64,000 bases of DNA, from positions 1-64,000 of the forward strand of contig NZ_JAMWYX010000003.1 of the NCBI RefSeq assembly GCF_024305245.1, written 5' to 3'. The notes under the pieces were generated by a model that was not told where the DNA came from, did no database searches, and saw nothing but the letters and a program-made list of their open reading frames with translations. The stretch is from Erythrobacter sp. GTDB taxonomy: Bacteria > Pseudomonadota > Alphaproteobacteria > Sphingomonadales > Sphingomonadaceae. How positions within the stretch are numbered: the stretch's first letter is position 1; each line of letters starts with the position of its first letter. The translations under genes and the position numbers were made by a program. Below, piece after piece: positions 51,280-60,152 of the stretch.

Positions 51280-52847
51280 GCGCTCAAAACCTGTGGTGCA
51301 AAGCCAGCCGCCGGTTGCAGGTTCCAGCTGCCCGACTGGCGCAGAAACGATTCGTGCGGCGGCAGCTGTGCCGCGACATCGCGGTAGCCTGCGCGCATTT
51401 GCGCCATGGCTGCGGCAACCTTTGCTTCGTCCAGCGTATCGGCAATCGGATCATAGCTGTCAGGCCAGAGATTCTGCCCCAGCATCACCGCGATCCAGCT
51501 TGGTGTGGAGAACAGCTCCGCCTCGTCGCGCAGCACCCGGCCATGGCGCTGCCACATCGCCATCTTGCGCGACAGGGTGTCGGGCACGCTCATGTGCCGG
51601 ACATAGCGCCAGAACTCCGAATCCTCGCGCTGGGTTGCCTTGTAATGCAGGATGATGAAATCGCGCACGTCTTCGAAGATGCCGCGCATCCCGCGGTTAT
51701 ATTCATCGCGTTCCACCGGGCTGATCGGATTGTCGGGGAACAGCGCAAACAGACGGGCGATGCCGTTCTGGATCAGATGGATGCTGGTCGATTCGAGCGG
51801 TTCGATAAATCCGGATGATAGCCCGATAGCAACGACGTTGTGGTTCCACGCCTTGCGCCGCATTCCGGTGAGGAATCGCAATGCGCGCGGTTCGGCCAGA
51901 GGCGCGCCTTCGAGATTGGTGAGCAGGATCTCGCGCGCCGTATCCTCGTTCATGAAGGCGCTGGAGAACACATGGCCATTGCCGGTGCGGTGCTGGAGCG
52001 GGATGCGCCACTGCCAACCGGCGGCATGCGCGGTGGAGCGGGTGAACGGGGCAGGCGGGCCGGGGCTGACGGTGGGCACCGCAATCGCGCGGTCCATTGG
52101 CAGCCAGTGGCTCCAGTCCTCATATCCGGTTTCCAGTGCCTCTTCGATCAGCAGGCCGCGAAAACCCGAGCAATCGATGAACAGATCGCCCGCAACCAGT
52201 GTGCCATTATCCAGCATTACGCTGACAACATCGCCGCTTTCGCTGTCGCGCGAGACATTGGTAATGCGCCCTTCGATCCGGACGGCGCCTTGCCGTTCGG
52301 CCAGCTTGCGCAAGTATGCAGCATAAAGCCCGGCATCGAAATGATAGGCATAGGCTATCTGGCTCACCGCCGACTGCGCGCCCGCCGCGGGCCGCGCAAA
52401 ATGGCCGGCGCGCGCGGCTGCCGCGCTCATCGAATAGTCGCAAATCTCGCCAGACCCGCCGCTGCGCTCATGCTCCCGCAGGAACAGCTGGTGGAACGGG
52501 ATGCCGTGCAGATCCTGTCCGAAGCTTCCGAACGGATGGAAATAGCGATCGCCCTGCTTGCCCCAGTTTACGAACTCGATCCCGAGTTTGCAGGTGCCGC
52601 GCGTTTCACGCAGGAATTCGGCTTCGGGGATGTCGAGCATCGCATTGAAGCTGCGGATCGCCGGGATGGTTGCCTCACCCACGCCGACCGTGCCGATCGA
52701 ATCGGATTCGATCAAGGTGATGGTGCGACGCCCATCGTTGAAATAGCGCGACAAGGATGCAGCCGCCATCCAGCCAGCCGTGCCGCCGCCGACAATTACC
52801 ACCCGTTTCAGGCGGTTTGCGTTACCGATACCATTTGCTCTGGACAT
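51276..52847 (-). CDS. Flavin-dependent halogenase family protein, copy 4
   Basis: The 523-residue protein has VVIVGGGTAGWMAAASLSRY, VGVGEATIPAIRSFNAML, catalytic K87 in GTCKLGIEFVNW, LFIDCSGFRGLLIEEALETG and WQWRIPLQHRTGNGHVFSSA. The glutamate region is GFIEPLESTSIHLIQNGI. It is the first gene of its operon and is divergent from the TonB receptor, so both share the 168-bp regulatory gap with the LacI-type site. The start ATG at 52847 follows GAAGGTAGCGAG. Confidence 0.9.
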   Translation of the reverse strand: MSRANGIGNANRLKRVVIVGGGTAGWMAAASLSRYFNDGRRTITLIESDSIGTVGVGEATIPAIRSFNAMLDIPEAEFLRETRGTCKLGIEFVNWGKQGDRYFHPFGSFGQDLHGIPFHQLFLREHERSGGSGEICDYSMSAAAARAGHFARPAAGAQSAVSQIAYAYHFDAGLYAAYLRKLAERQGAVRIEGRITNVSRDSESGDVVSVMLDNGTLVAGDLFIDCSGFRGLLIEEALETGYEDWSHWLPMDRAIAVPTVSPGPPAPFTRSTAHAAGWQWRIPLQHRTGNGHVFSSAFMNEDTAREILLTNLEGAPLAEPRALRFLTGMRRKAWNHNVVAIGLSSGFIEPLESTSIHLIQNGIARLFALFPDNPISPVERDEYNRGMRGIFEDVRDFIILHYKATQREDSEFWRYVRHMSVPDTLSRKMAMWQRHGRVLRDEAELFSTPSWIAVMLGQNLWPDSYDPIADTLDEAKVAAAMAQMRAGYRDVAAQLPPHESFLRQSGSWNLQPAAGFAPQVLSA

Positions 52848-52987
52848 ACTCGCTACCTTCTAACCGGACGGAGGGTTGTTGGCAATTTACCACAGGTATC
52901 GTGCAAAAATCTTCGCACCCTATTGTCAAGCGGACTTACCCTCGATAAGTCAATGTCCCACAAGAAAGACAGCTATCTGAGAAATAA

Positions 52988-53001
52988 TGATAGCGCTAAC
53001 A
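52988..53001. promoter_or_regulatory. LacI-type operator upstream of the TonB receptor
   Basis: TGATAGCGCTAACA keeps the central TAGCGCTA palindrome of the other two sites, with outer changes GA/AA for GG/CC. It lies immediately before the receptor ribosome-binding site (ggaggggatctg), where a bound repressor would block transcription start or elongation. It may also affect the divergent halogenase operon that starts at 52847. Confidence 0.8.
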
Positions 53002-53015
53002 TGGGAGGGGATCTG

Positions 53016-56000
53016 ATGCACATTTCGCTGCAGGATCGTGGCGTTCGGGCGAACCGCTACAATTCGTGGTTCAAGGGCGCGCTACGGACCGGTGTTTCGG
53101 CTCTGGTCATGGGGGGCGCGCTTTGTTCGGGTAGTGCCTGGGCGCAGGATGAAAATCCGCCCGAAGAAACCGGTCCTTCCGAAGAAGTTGAAGCGCCGGC
53201 GAATGAAATCGTCGTCAGCGGGCTGCGTCAGTCTCTCGAGAACGCCCAGAACATCAAACGCGACGCCGACACCATTGTCGACGCGATCACCGCGCAGGAT
53301 ATTGGCGCGCTGCCCGACCGATCCGTAACCGAAGCGCTCCAGCGCGTTCCCGGCGTGGCGATCAACCGCTTCGCCGGATCGAGCGATCCCGATCACTTTT
53401 CGGTAGAGGGTTCGGGCGTTGTGGTGCGCGGGCTCAACTTCGTGCGTTCGGAATTCAACGGCCGGTCCGCGTTCGCTGCAGGTGTCGGCGGGCAGGCCCT
53501 CAATTTTGCCGACGTTCCGGCCGAACTGCTTGGCTCGGTCATCATCAGCAAGAACGCGACCGCCGAAATGATCGAAGGCGGACTGGCCGGGACGGTTAAT
53601 CTCAACACCCGCAAGCCGTTCGACAACAACGGCCTCAAGGTCGCCTTCAGTGCCGAGGCCAATTACGGTGATTTCCGCAAGGAATGGACGCCGACATTCT
53701 CGGGCCTGATCAGCAATACCTGGGATACCGACAAGGGCCGGTTCGGCCTGCTGGTCAGCGGTTCGTATTCGCGGATCAAAAGCCGCGCTGACGGTTTGCA
53801 AGTTGCCAACTACCAGACCCGCGATGGCGCGCTGGTCAATGCTTCCAACACTCAAGGGGTGCAGGTGTGCCGCAACCCGCTGCCGAATGCGTCGGATAAT
53901 TTCACGCTGCCGCCAGCCGGTGCGCAGTGCGGCAATTTCGGTTCTGCCGGAGCGGACGGGTTTGCCGACTATGCGGATTCGCGCGTCGCGCCGGTGGGCG
54001 GGCAGTTCCGCACGCAGGAATTCGACCGTGAACGCAACGGCTTTGCCGTGTCGGCGCAGTTCGAATCGATCGACGAAAAAACCTTGATCACAGCGGAGTT
54101 CATCCGTTCCGCCTCCACCAACAAGTGGGGCGAATATACCTTCGAAACCGCGCCCGATCAGTCGGAATACACCACCTATCCGGTCGGTTGTTTGCAGAAT
54201 GCGGACGGACCGAGCCGGATCAACCCGGATGGCTCGCTGGGCGATCCCACATCGCGTGCGCAGTGCCCGGTCGGTGGCTTCAGCGATTTCGCCTACGACG
54301 ACAGCGGCCTGTTCCAATCGGGCTACATCGTCAACACGAGCAATGGCTGGCGCGGTGATCCGGCCGCATCGCCGTTCGTTCCGATCGGCGGCCAGCAGCA
54401 ATCGCTGGCGCGGCGTCAGGTCAATGACGAAGTCACCAACGAGGACTATTCACTCAACATGCGCACCGAGCTGACCGATCGTCTGACGATCGAGCTTGAC
54501 GCGCAATATGCGACATCACGTAAGGAAAACCTCGATTTCAGCGTGTTCGGATCGGTATTCGCCGATCAGGAACTGGACATCACCGGCGATCTGCCAGTGA
54601 TCGTTCCGCGCAAACCGCAGTTTCTGGGCTATAACTGGTCGACCCCGGGTGAAGCTTTGGGCGGAGCCACCGAGGAGCAGTATTTCAACGATCCGCGGTT
54701 CCAGTTCTGGCGTGCGGCGATGGACCACATCGAAGATAGTGAAGGCGAACAATTCGCGTTCCAGGCCGATCTTGCCTATGAATTCGATGAAGATTCCTTC
54801 CTGCGCCGTGCCAAGTGGGGTGCGCGCTATCAGGATCGCGAGCAGACGGTGCGCTACACCACCTATAACTGGGGGATGCTGAGCGAGGTGTGGTCGGGTT
54901 CGCGTCCGACCAATTTTGCCGACACGCCTGCGGAATTGTCCGAGCGCTATGATTTCCCGAACTTCTTCCGCGGCGCTGTCGCCGGACCTCCGGGCGGGTT
55001 CTATTATGCGGGCGATCTGATCGGCGATTACGAAGGCGCGATTGCCGATTTCCAGTCGATTCAGGATTTCTCCCGCACGCTAGGCTCCGATCCGACGTGG
55101 GTGCCGCTGTCGGGGCGGCAGGGCGCCACACCCGGAACGCCGTTCCTGGGAGAGGATATCCAGCCGATCACCCAGCAGGATTCGGCCGCTTACCTGCAAC
55201 TGGAATTCGGCAGCGACAATGTGTTCGGGTCGATGCGCCTGTCCGGCAATATCGGCGTGCGCTACGTCAACACCGAGGTGCGCTCCGAAGGGATCCTCGG
55301 CGTGCCGAGCCAGCAGGCGCTCAGCATCACCCAGCCATTCGACGTGCGCTGCGCGGTGGGTGTGCCGGTTGGCGCGCCTCCGGGCACGGTGCCGACAAGA
55401 CCGGGCGGGGTGTGTAACCTCGGCGCGCAGGGCTATGCCGAACTCCAGCAGTTCGCCGGTTCCGGGACGTCAGACGGCGGTGTGCGCAACGTTGCCGATG
55501 TGAACTACGACTTCTGGCTGCCGAGTATGAACCTCAAACTGGGGATCAGTGATGACGTGATCGTCCGGCTCGCCGGTTCGAAGGTCATGACCCGGCCCGA
55601 CAACGCCAATATCCGCAACTTCCTGAACATCGGACTGGAAGGTAGCGAGTTGACGGCGACGGCAGGCAACCCCTTCCTGCGCCCGGCCACGGCATGGCAG
55701 TTCGACGCCAGCGTGGAATGGTACTTCGCCCCGGTTGGCTCCTTGACGTTCAATGCGTTCTACAAGGACGTGAAGGACTTCTTCTTCCAGGATATCTTCA
55801 CCCGGGAGGTCACAAGCAACGGGATTACCCGCGACGTGCTGGTGCGTGGTCCGGCCAACTTCGAGGAAAACGGCAAGATCAAGGGTTTCGAGCTGGCCTA
55901 TCAGCAGACCTATGACTTCCTGCCCAAACCGCTCGATGGACTGGGTGTGGCTGCCAACTACACCTATATCGAAAGCGAAGGTCTGCCGAACACCTTCCTG

Positions 56001-56393
56001 AATACGGGTGAGCCGGTGGATCAATCCACAGTCCCGCCGGGCAACCTTCCACTGGAACAGCTGTCGAAACATAACGTCAACGCGACCGTGTTCTATGAAA
56101 AAGGTCCGATCTCGCTGCGTGCAGCCTATAATTGGCGGTCTCGGTTCCTATTGACGCCGGCGGATGCGATCTTCCCGTTCTATTCGATCTTCAATGAAGC
56201 GACCGGACAGCTCGATGGTTCGATTTTCTTCAGGGTGTCGAATGAAATTCAGCTCGGCGTCCAGGGCGTGAACCTGCTCGACGAAGTGACCCGAACGACG
56301 CAGGCCTATACCGGCGATCCGAACGTTCTGGCACCGCGCTCGTTCTTCATGAACGACCGGCGCTTCTCGTTCATTGTCCGGGGCAACTTCTGA
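53016..56393 (+). CDS. TonB-dependent receptor, large carbohydrate-locus type
   Basis: The 1125-residue outer-membrane protein has a signal peptide ending near GSAWAQDENP. The plug domain contains NEIVVSGLRQSLENAQNIKR, DIGALPDRSVTEALQRVPGV, VVVRGLNFVRSEFNG and ATAEMIEGGLAGTVNLNTRK. A long barrel ends in the aromatic C-terminus SFIVRGNF. The plug style matches Caulobacter/sphingomonad receptors linked to plant polysaccharide use, so a xylo-oligosaccharide ligand is likely. The start ATG at 53016 follows GGAGGGG. An in-frame opening to 51840 is antisense to halogenase copy 4 and not coding. A strong terminator follows at 56413. Confidence 0.92.
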   Translation: MHISLQDRGVRANRYNSWFKGALRTGVSALVMGGALCSGSAWAQDENPPEETGPSEEVEAPANEIVVSGLRQSLENAQNIKRDADTIVDAITAQDIGALPDRSVTEALQRVPGVAINRFAGSSDPDHFSVEGSGVVVRGLNFVRSEFNGRSAFAAGVGGQALNFADVPAELLGSVIISKNATAEMIEGGLAGTVNLNTRKPFDNNGLKVAFSAEANYGDFRKEWTPTFSGLISNTWDTDKGRFGLLVSGSYSRIKSRADGLQVANYQTRDGALVNASNTQGVQVCRNPLPNASDNFTLPPAGAQCGNFGSAGADGFADYADSRVAPVGGQFRTQEFDRERNGFAVSAQFESIDEKTLITAEFIRSASTNKWGEYTFETAPDQSEYTTYPVGCLQNADGPSRINPDGSLGDPTSRAQCPVGGFSDFAYDDSGLFQSGYIVNTSNGWRGDPAASPFVPIGGQQQSLARRQVNDEVTNEDYSLNMRTELTDRLTIELDAQYATSRKENLDFSVFGSVFADQELDITGDLPVIVPRKPQFLGYNWSTPGEALGGATEEQYFNDPRFQFWRAAMDHIEDSEGEQFAFQADLAYEFDEDSFLRRAKWGARYQDREQTVRYTTYNWGMLSEVWSGSRPTNFADTPAELSERYDFPNFFRGAVAGPPGGFYYAGDLIGDYEGAIADFQSIQDFSRTLGSDPTWVPLSGRQGATPGTPFLGEDIQPITQQDSAAYLQLEFGSDNVFGSMRLSGNIGVRYVNTEVRSEGILGVPSQQALSITQPFDVRCAVGVPVGAPPGTVPTRPGGVCNLGAQGYAELQQFAGSGTSDGGVRNVADVNYDFWLPSMNLKLGISDDVIVRLAGSKVMTRPDNANIRNFLNIGLEGSELTATAGNPFLRPATAWQFDASVEWYFAPVGSLTFNAFYKDVKDFFFQDIFTREVTSNGITRDVLVRGPANFEENGKIKGFELAYQQTYDFLPKPLDGLGVAANYTYIESEGLPNTFLNTGEPVDQSTVPPGNLPLEQLSKHNVNATVFYEKGPISLRAAYNWRSRFLLTPADAIFPFYSIFNEATGQLDGSIFFRVSNEIQLGVQGVNLLDEVTRTTQAYTGDPNVLAPRSFFMNDRRFSFIVRGNF

Positions 56394-56412
56394 CCTTTGT
56401 CGTGCTGTCATC

Positions 56413-56449
56413 AAAAAAGGCTCTCCGGTCCAAGCCGGGGAGCCTTTTT
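56413..56449 (+). terminator. Rho-independent terminator after the TonB receptor
   Basis: AAAAAGGCTCTCCGG pairs with CCGGGGAGCCTTTTT around a short loop (one T-G pair), giving a long stem ending in a T-run. The A-run on the other side makes it potentially bidirectional. It begins about 20 bp after the receptor stop. Confidence 0.92.
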
Positions 56450-56492
56450 CGTTAGGGCTGGCCTACCGCCGCGTCAGTGAATGCGGAGAGCG

Positions 56493-56522
56493 CAAAAAAA
56501 GACCCGGGGCAGCGCCCCGGGC
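56493..56522 (-). terminator. Rho-independent terminator after the xylanase operon
   Basis: On the minus strand, CCCGGGGC and GCCCCGGG form a stem with a short loop followed by TCTTTTTTT. It lies 27 bp after the GH10 stop and ends the operon of the two GH3 genes and GH10. Confidence 0.9.
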
Positions 56523-56548
56523 CCAAAGTTAACGCTGAGGCACGAGGA

Positions 56549-57763
56549 TCAGCCAGCAGCGCTCATGACATCGGCCAACGCGGAGCGCAGCGGTTTGGGC
56601 CGGTAGCGGGAATCGTATGGCGCGCCGCGCACCTCCAGCCCATCATCGCGCTTGGCCGGGTCGAACCCCTGAAGCCAGTTGAAGCGATCGACCATGCCCC
56701 AGACGAGCACGTCATCAAGGTGCGCGTCGTAATCGAGCATCAGATCGAAATAGCGCCGCGAGAAATCGGCGACCTTTTCGTCGCGCTGCGCGATGTCACC
56801 GGGCAGCGCCTTGTCCTTCACATCGAATTCGGTGATCAGCAGGCGGTATCCCATGCCGGTGACCTCATCGAGAAAGCTGCGCCATTCGCGTTCGGCAAAG
56901 GGGCCGACGCCGGTGGCGGGATCGATCGCGAACATTTCGATATGCGACTGGATGCCCAGCGCATCGACCGGCGTGCCGCGCTTGCGGAAGCCTTCGAGCA
57001 GGCGCAGCACATCGGCGACATGCTCGCGGTGCTGCGGTTCCCAGCTCATGTAATCGTTATAGACCAGCTGCGCATCGGGCAGTTCGGCGCGGGCGGTATG
57101 GAAGGCGAGGTCGAGCACGGCTTCGGGGCTGCCCATCGCACGGCTCATGCTCGTTTCGATCGGGGCATTGCGATCATGGTCGATCGCCTCGTTCACCACG
57201 TCGTAACTGGTGATGATGCCTTTGTACCGGCGGGTAACGGTCTGGATATGCTCGGTCAGCAACCGTTCGGCTTCCTGCACCGGATTGGCGCCGTAGTCAT
57301 AGGTGTTGAGCCAGTTCGGGAACCACTGCGGGCGGTGCCACAGCAGCGTGTGACCGCGCACGGCGAGGCTGTTTTCCTGCGCCCAGCGGACGATCTCGTC
57401 CATCCGGTCGAAAGTGTAGGCCGTGGGCGACGGGCGCAGCGCCTGCCACTTCATCTCGTTTTCGGGGACGACGATGCCGCATTCGCCCTTGATGATCGCG
57501 GTATAGGCCGGGTTCTGGATCGATCCGGCGTTAGTGTTACCGGGGGTCGAGGCAATGGCGCTGCCGAACTTGCGTCCGCCGCGTGCGGCTATGGCGTTCA
57601 GGCCGGGCTGCGGCACGCCTCCCGCGGGCAGGGTGGGCGAGGTCGGCGGCGTGCCGACCGGCGCAGTGCCGCTGCCAGTCGATCCGCCGCCACATCCCAC
57701 CAGCGGGATGGCCGCAAGCCCGGCAAGCGCCGCGCGGCGGGAAATGCTGAAATCCGTACTCAT
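56549..57763 (-). CDS. GH10 endo-1,4-beta-xylanase, exported lipoprotein
   Basis: The 404-residue protein cleaves internal xylan bonds. The N-terminus combines a twin-arginine stretch (SISRRAALAGL) with a lipobox (PLVGCGGG), so it is probably anchored in the envelope. A Pro/Thr-rich linker leads to the GH10 barrel (about 60-400) with WHRPQWFPNW, the acid/base E192 in YDVVNEAID and the nucleophile E312 in LLITEFDVKD. The start ATG at 57763 is 1 bp after the stop of the upstream GH3 gene. The frame extension to 57859 lies inside that gene. Confidence 0.94.
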   Translation of the reverse strand: MSTDFSISRRAALAGLAAIPLVGCGGGSTGSGTAPVGTPPTSPTLPAGGVPQPGLNAIAARGGRKFGSAIASTPGNTNAGSIQNPAYTAIIKGECGIVVPENEMKWQALRPSPTAYTFDRMDEIVRWAQENSLAVRGHTLLWHRPQWFPNWLNTYDYGANPVQEAERLLTEHIQTVTRRYKGIITSYDVVNEAIDHDRNAPIETSMSRAMGSPEAVLDLAFHTARAELPDAQLVYNDYMSWEPQHREHVADVLRLLEGFRKRGTPVDALGIQSHIEMFAIDPATGVGPFAEREWRSFLDEVTGMGYRLLITEFDVKDKALPGDIAQRDEKVADFSRRYFDLMLDYDAHLDDVLVWGMVDRFNWLQGFDPAKRDDGLEVRGAPYDSRYRPKPLRSALADVMSAAG

Positions 57764-57764
57764 C

Positions 57765-60152
57765 TCAGATGATCTCCACGAGGGTCGATGAAAGTGTGTC
57801 GGAACTGCCGCCAGCATGCAGCGTGACGGGGCCGGGTTCGTTGACCTCCTCCAGCGCATCGTTCCAGATCGCCAGCTGCCGCGCCGGTATGTGGAAGCTG
57901 AGCGTGCGGACCTCTCCCGCTTGCAGCGTCACCCGTTCGAAACCCTTGAGTTCGAGCACCGGGCGGCTGACCGAAAGGTTGGTGCGGGTGATGTAAAGCT
58001 GCACAACTTCGTCACCCGCCCGCGTGCCGGTGTTGGTGACCGTGACTTCGGCGGTGATGTCCTCATCGCGGCCAAAGCGCTGTTTGGCGGCACGCGGCGG
58101 CGATATCGCGAAGGTGGTGTAGGACAGCCCGTGCCCGAAGGCGAAAAGGGGTGCCTTGTCATCGAACAGGTATCCGCGCCGCGCGCTCGGCTTGTGGTTG
58201 TAGAAGAACGGCACCTGCCCGGCGTTACGCACCACCGTCACGGGCAGTTTGGCGCCGGGATTGATGTCCCCCAGCAGTGCTTCGGCGACAGCAATGCCGC
58301 CTTCCTGCCCCGGATACCAGCATTCCAGCACCGCATCAGCCTTTGCGATCACATTGGGCCAGCTTGGCGGGCGGCCATTGTATGCGGCCACGATCAGCGG
58401 CTTGCCCAGCATCGCGAGCGCATCGACCAGATCGTTCTGTTCGCCGAGAATGTCGATGTTGGTGCGGTCGCCGAGGTGGTTCTTGGCGAAACCTTCGCGG
58501 CTGGTCTGTTCGGTGTCACCGATGGCGAGAATGATGGTGTCGGCGGTTTTCGCCACCTTCACCGCCTCGGCGATCAGACGCAGGTTTTCGGCACGGTCGG
58601 CAAGGGTTATTTCATCCGCCGAACGGTCTTCGCTGGTGGTGATAAATACGCCCTGCGCGGTTACGAAGTCGGCGTCTGGCGCGATGGCGCGCAAGCCTTC
58701 AATCAGGCTGGTGGTCTGCTTGGGCACGCTGGAATAGCCGCCGAGGCGCGCAATCGCATGGTTCGGCCCGATCACTGCCACGCGGCCCATGGTTGTGCGG
58801 TCGAGCGGCAGTGCGCCATTGCGGTTGGTGAGCAGGCACACGCCCTTGCGCGCCGCCTCCAGCGCGAGTGTGCGGGCTTCGGCGTTGCCGGTGATGCTCT
58901 CGGCCAGCGCGGCATCGCCATAGGGGTTCTCGAACAATCCGCAGCGGAACTTGAACGCCAGCATTCGGGCGCAGGCGGTGTCGATCAGCGATTGCGAGAC
59001 GCGGCCCGCGCGCACAGCTTCAGTGAGTGTGGCGAAAGCCTGCCCCTCGGGCAGTTCGCTATCCACCCCGGCCTTCAGCGCCTGATGCGCGGCATCCTCC
59101 AGATCGCGGGCGACATGGTGCAGTGTGGCGAGTTCGTGCACCCCGCCGTAATCGCTGGCGATAATCCCGTCGAAACCCCACTCGCCGCGCAGCACATCGC
59201 CCAGCAGCCAGGTGTTGGCGTGGCTCGGTACCCCGTCGATCTCGTTATAACTCGGCATCACCGCGCCGATGGAGGTGCGGCGCACGACTTCGCGGAACGG
59301 CGGGAAGAAGTTCTCGCGCAGTTCGCGTTCCGAAAGCTGGGCGGGGGCGACATTGTTACCGCTTTCGGGCTGGCCGTGGCCGGTCATGTGCTTGAGCGTG
59401 GCGAAAACCTTGCCGTCTGCCAGCCGTTCGAACTTGCCCGGTCCTTGCAGGCCTTCGACCGCAGCGACACCCATTTCGGCCGCTAGGTAGGGGTCTTCGC
59501 CCCAGGTCTCCTCGATCCGGCCCCAGCGCGGATCGCGCACGATATCGACCACGGGGGACAGCACCAGCGGAACGCCGCGTGCGCGAGTTTCGCGGGCGAT
59601 CACTGACTGGGTGCGCCGCATCAGGTCGAGATCAAACGATCCTGCCAGCGCGATTGCCTGCGGGAACATCGTCGCCTCGGTCGCCATGTAACCGTGGAGC
59701 GATTCCTCGTGCAGCAGAACCGGAATGCCGAGCCGCGTGTCCTCCACCGCCCAGCGTTGCAGGGCGTTGATGAAAGCGACCGTTTCGGCAGGGGTGCGCC
59801 AGCGTGCCGCCGTGCCGCCGGCCGCGCCGGTTATGCCGGGCACGCCGCGCTTGTCGCTGGGGCGGGTAACGTGGCCGATTCCGTCGGGGAAGGCGGCGCT
59901 GGCCTTGGCCGGGTTGAAGGCGAGGTCATCAATCATGTCGCCCTTCGCTGCCCACGCTGTGCGGATCTGCGCGACCTTTTCCTCCAGCGTCATGTGCGCC
60001 ATCAGATCGGCGACCCGCAGCGGGATCGGCGCGGCAGCGTCCTTGTAAACCGCGCGGCCCTGCGCAAAGGCGGCTGGCCCCGCCGCCAGTGCCAGCGCAG
60101 CAAGGCTGCCGCCTGCCATCAGGCCAAGCGCGTGGCGGCGGGAGAGATTCAC
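57765..60152 (-). CDS. GH3 glycosidase (beta-xylosidase/glucosidase), Tat-exported, copy b
   Basis: The 795-residue enzyme has a Tat signal (SRRHALGLMAGGSLAALALA). The GH3 barrel has LLHEESLHGYMATEATMFPQ, SPVVDIVRDPRWGRIEETWG, TLKHMTGHGQPESGNN and the nucleophile D334 in IIASDYGGVHE. The C-terminal alpha/beta sandwich and fibronectin-III-like domain contain DEVVQLYITRTNLSVSRPVL. It starts with GTG (60152), overlapping the stop of the upstream GH3 gene as GTGA. It is likely periplasmic and trims xylo-oligosaccharides from the GH10 reaction. A glucosidase role cannot be excluded. Confidence 0.92.
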   Translation of the reverse strand: MNLSRRHALGLMAGGSLAALALAAGPAAFAQGRAVYKDAAAPIPLRVADLMAHMTLEEKVAQIRTAWAAKGDMIDDLAFNPAKASAAFPDGIGHVTRPSDKRGVPGITGAAGGTAARWRTPAETVAFINALQRWAVEDTRLGIPVLLHEESLHGYMATEATMFPQAIALAGSFDLDLMRRTQSVIARETRARGVPLVLSPVVDIVRDPRWGRIEETWGEDPYLAAEMGVAAVEGLQGPGKFERLADGKVFATLKHMTGHGQPESGNNVAPAQLSERELRENFFPPFREVVRRTSIGAVMPSYNEIDGVPSHANTWLLGDVLRGEWGFDGIIASDYGGVHELATLHHVARDLEDAAHQALKAGVDSELPEGQAFATLTEAVRAGRVSQSLIDTACARMLAFKFRCGLFENPYGDAALAESITGNAEARTLALEAARKGVCLLTNRNGALPLDRTTMGRVAVIGPNHAIARLGGYSSVPKQTTSLIEGLRAIAPDADFVTAQGVFITTSEDRSADEITLADRAENLRLIAEAVKVAKTADTIILAIGDTEQTSREGFAKNHLGDRTNIDILGEQNDLVDALAMLGKPLIVAAYNGRPPSWPNVIAKADAVLECWYPGQEGGIAVAEALLGDINPGAKLPVTVVRNAGQVPFFYNHKPSARRGYLFDDKAPLFAFGHGLSYTTFAISPPRAAKQRFGRDEDITAEVTVTNTGTRAGDEVVQLYITRTNLSVSRPVLELKGFERVTLQAGEVRTLSFHIPARQLAIWNDALEEVNEPGPVTLHAGGSSDTLSSTLVEII

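Noticed and set aside
51840..53015. N-terminal extension of the TonB receptor frame
   Set aside because: The frame is open by chance antisense to halogenase copy 4. The real start at 53016 has a strong ribosome-binding site and a signal peptide.
56477..57772. 431-codon open frame antisense to the GH10 gene
   Set aside because: It starts within the terminator region and runs antisense to the xylanase. No motif is present.
57816..59486. 556-codon open frame antisense to a GH3 gene
   Set aside because: The minus-strand GH3 gene has all family motifs. The plus-strand product has none.
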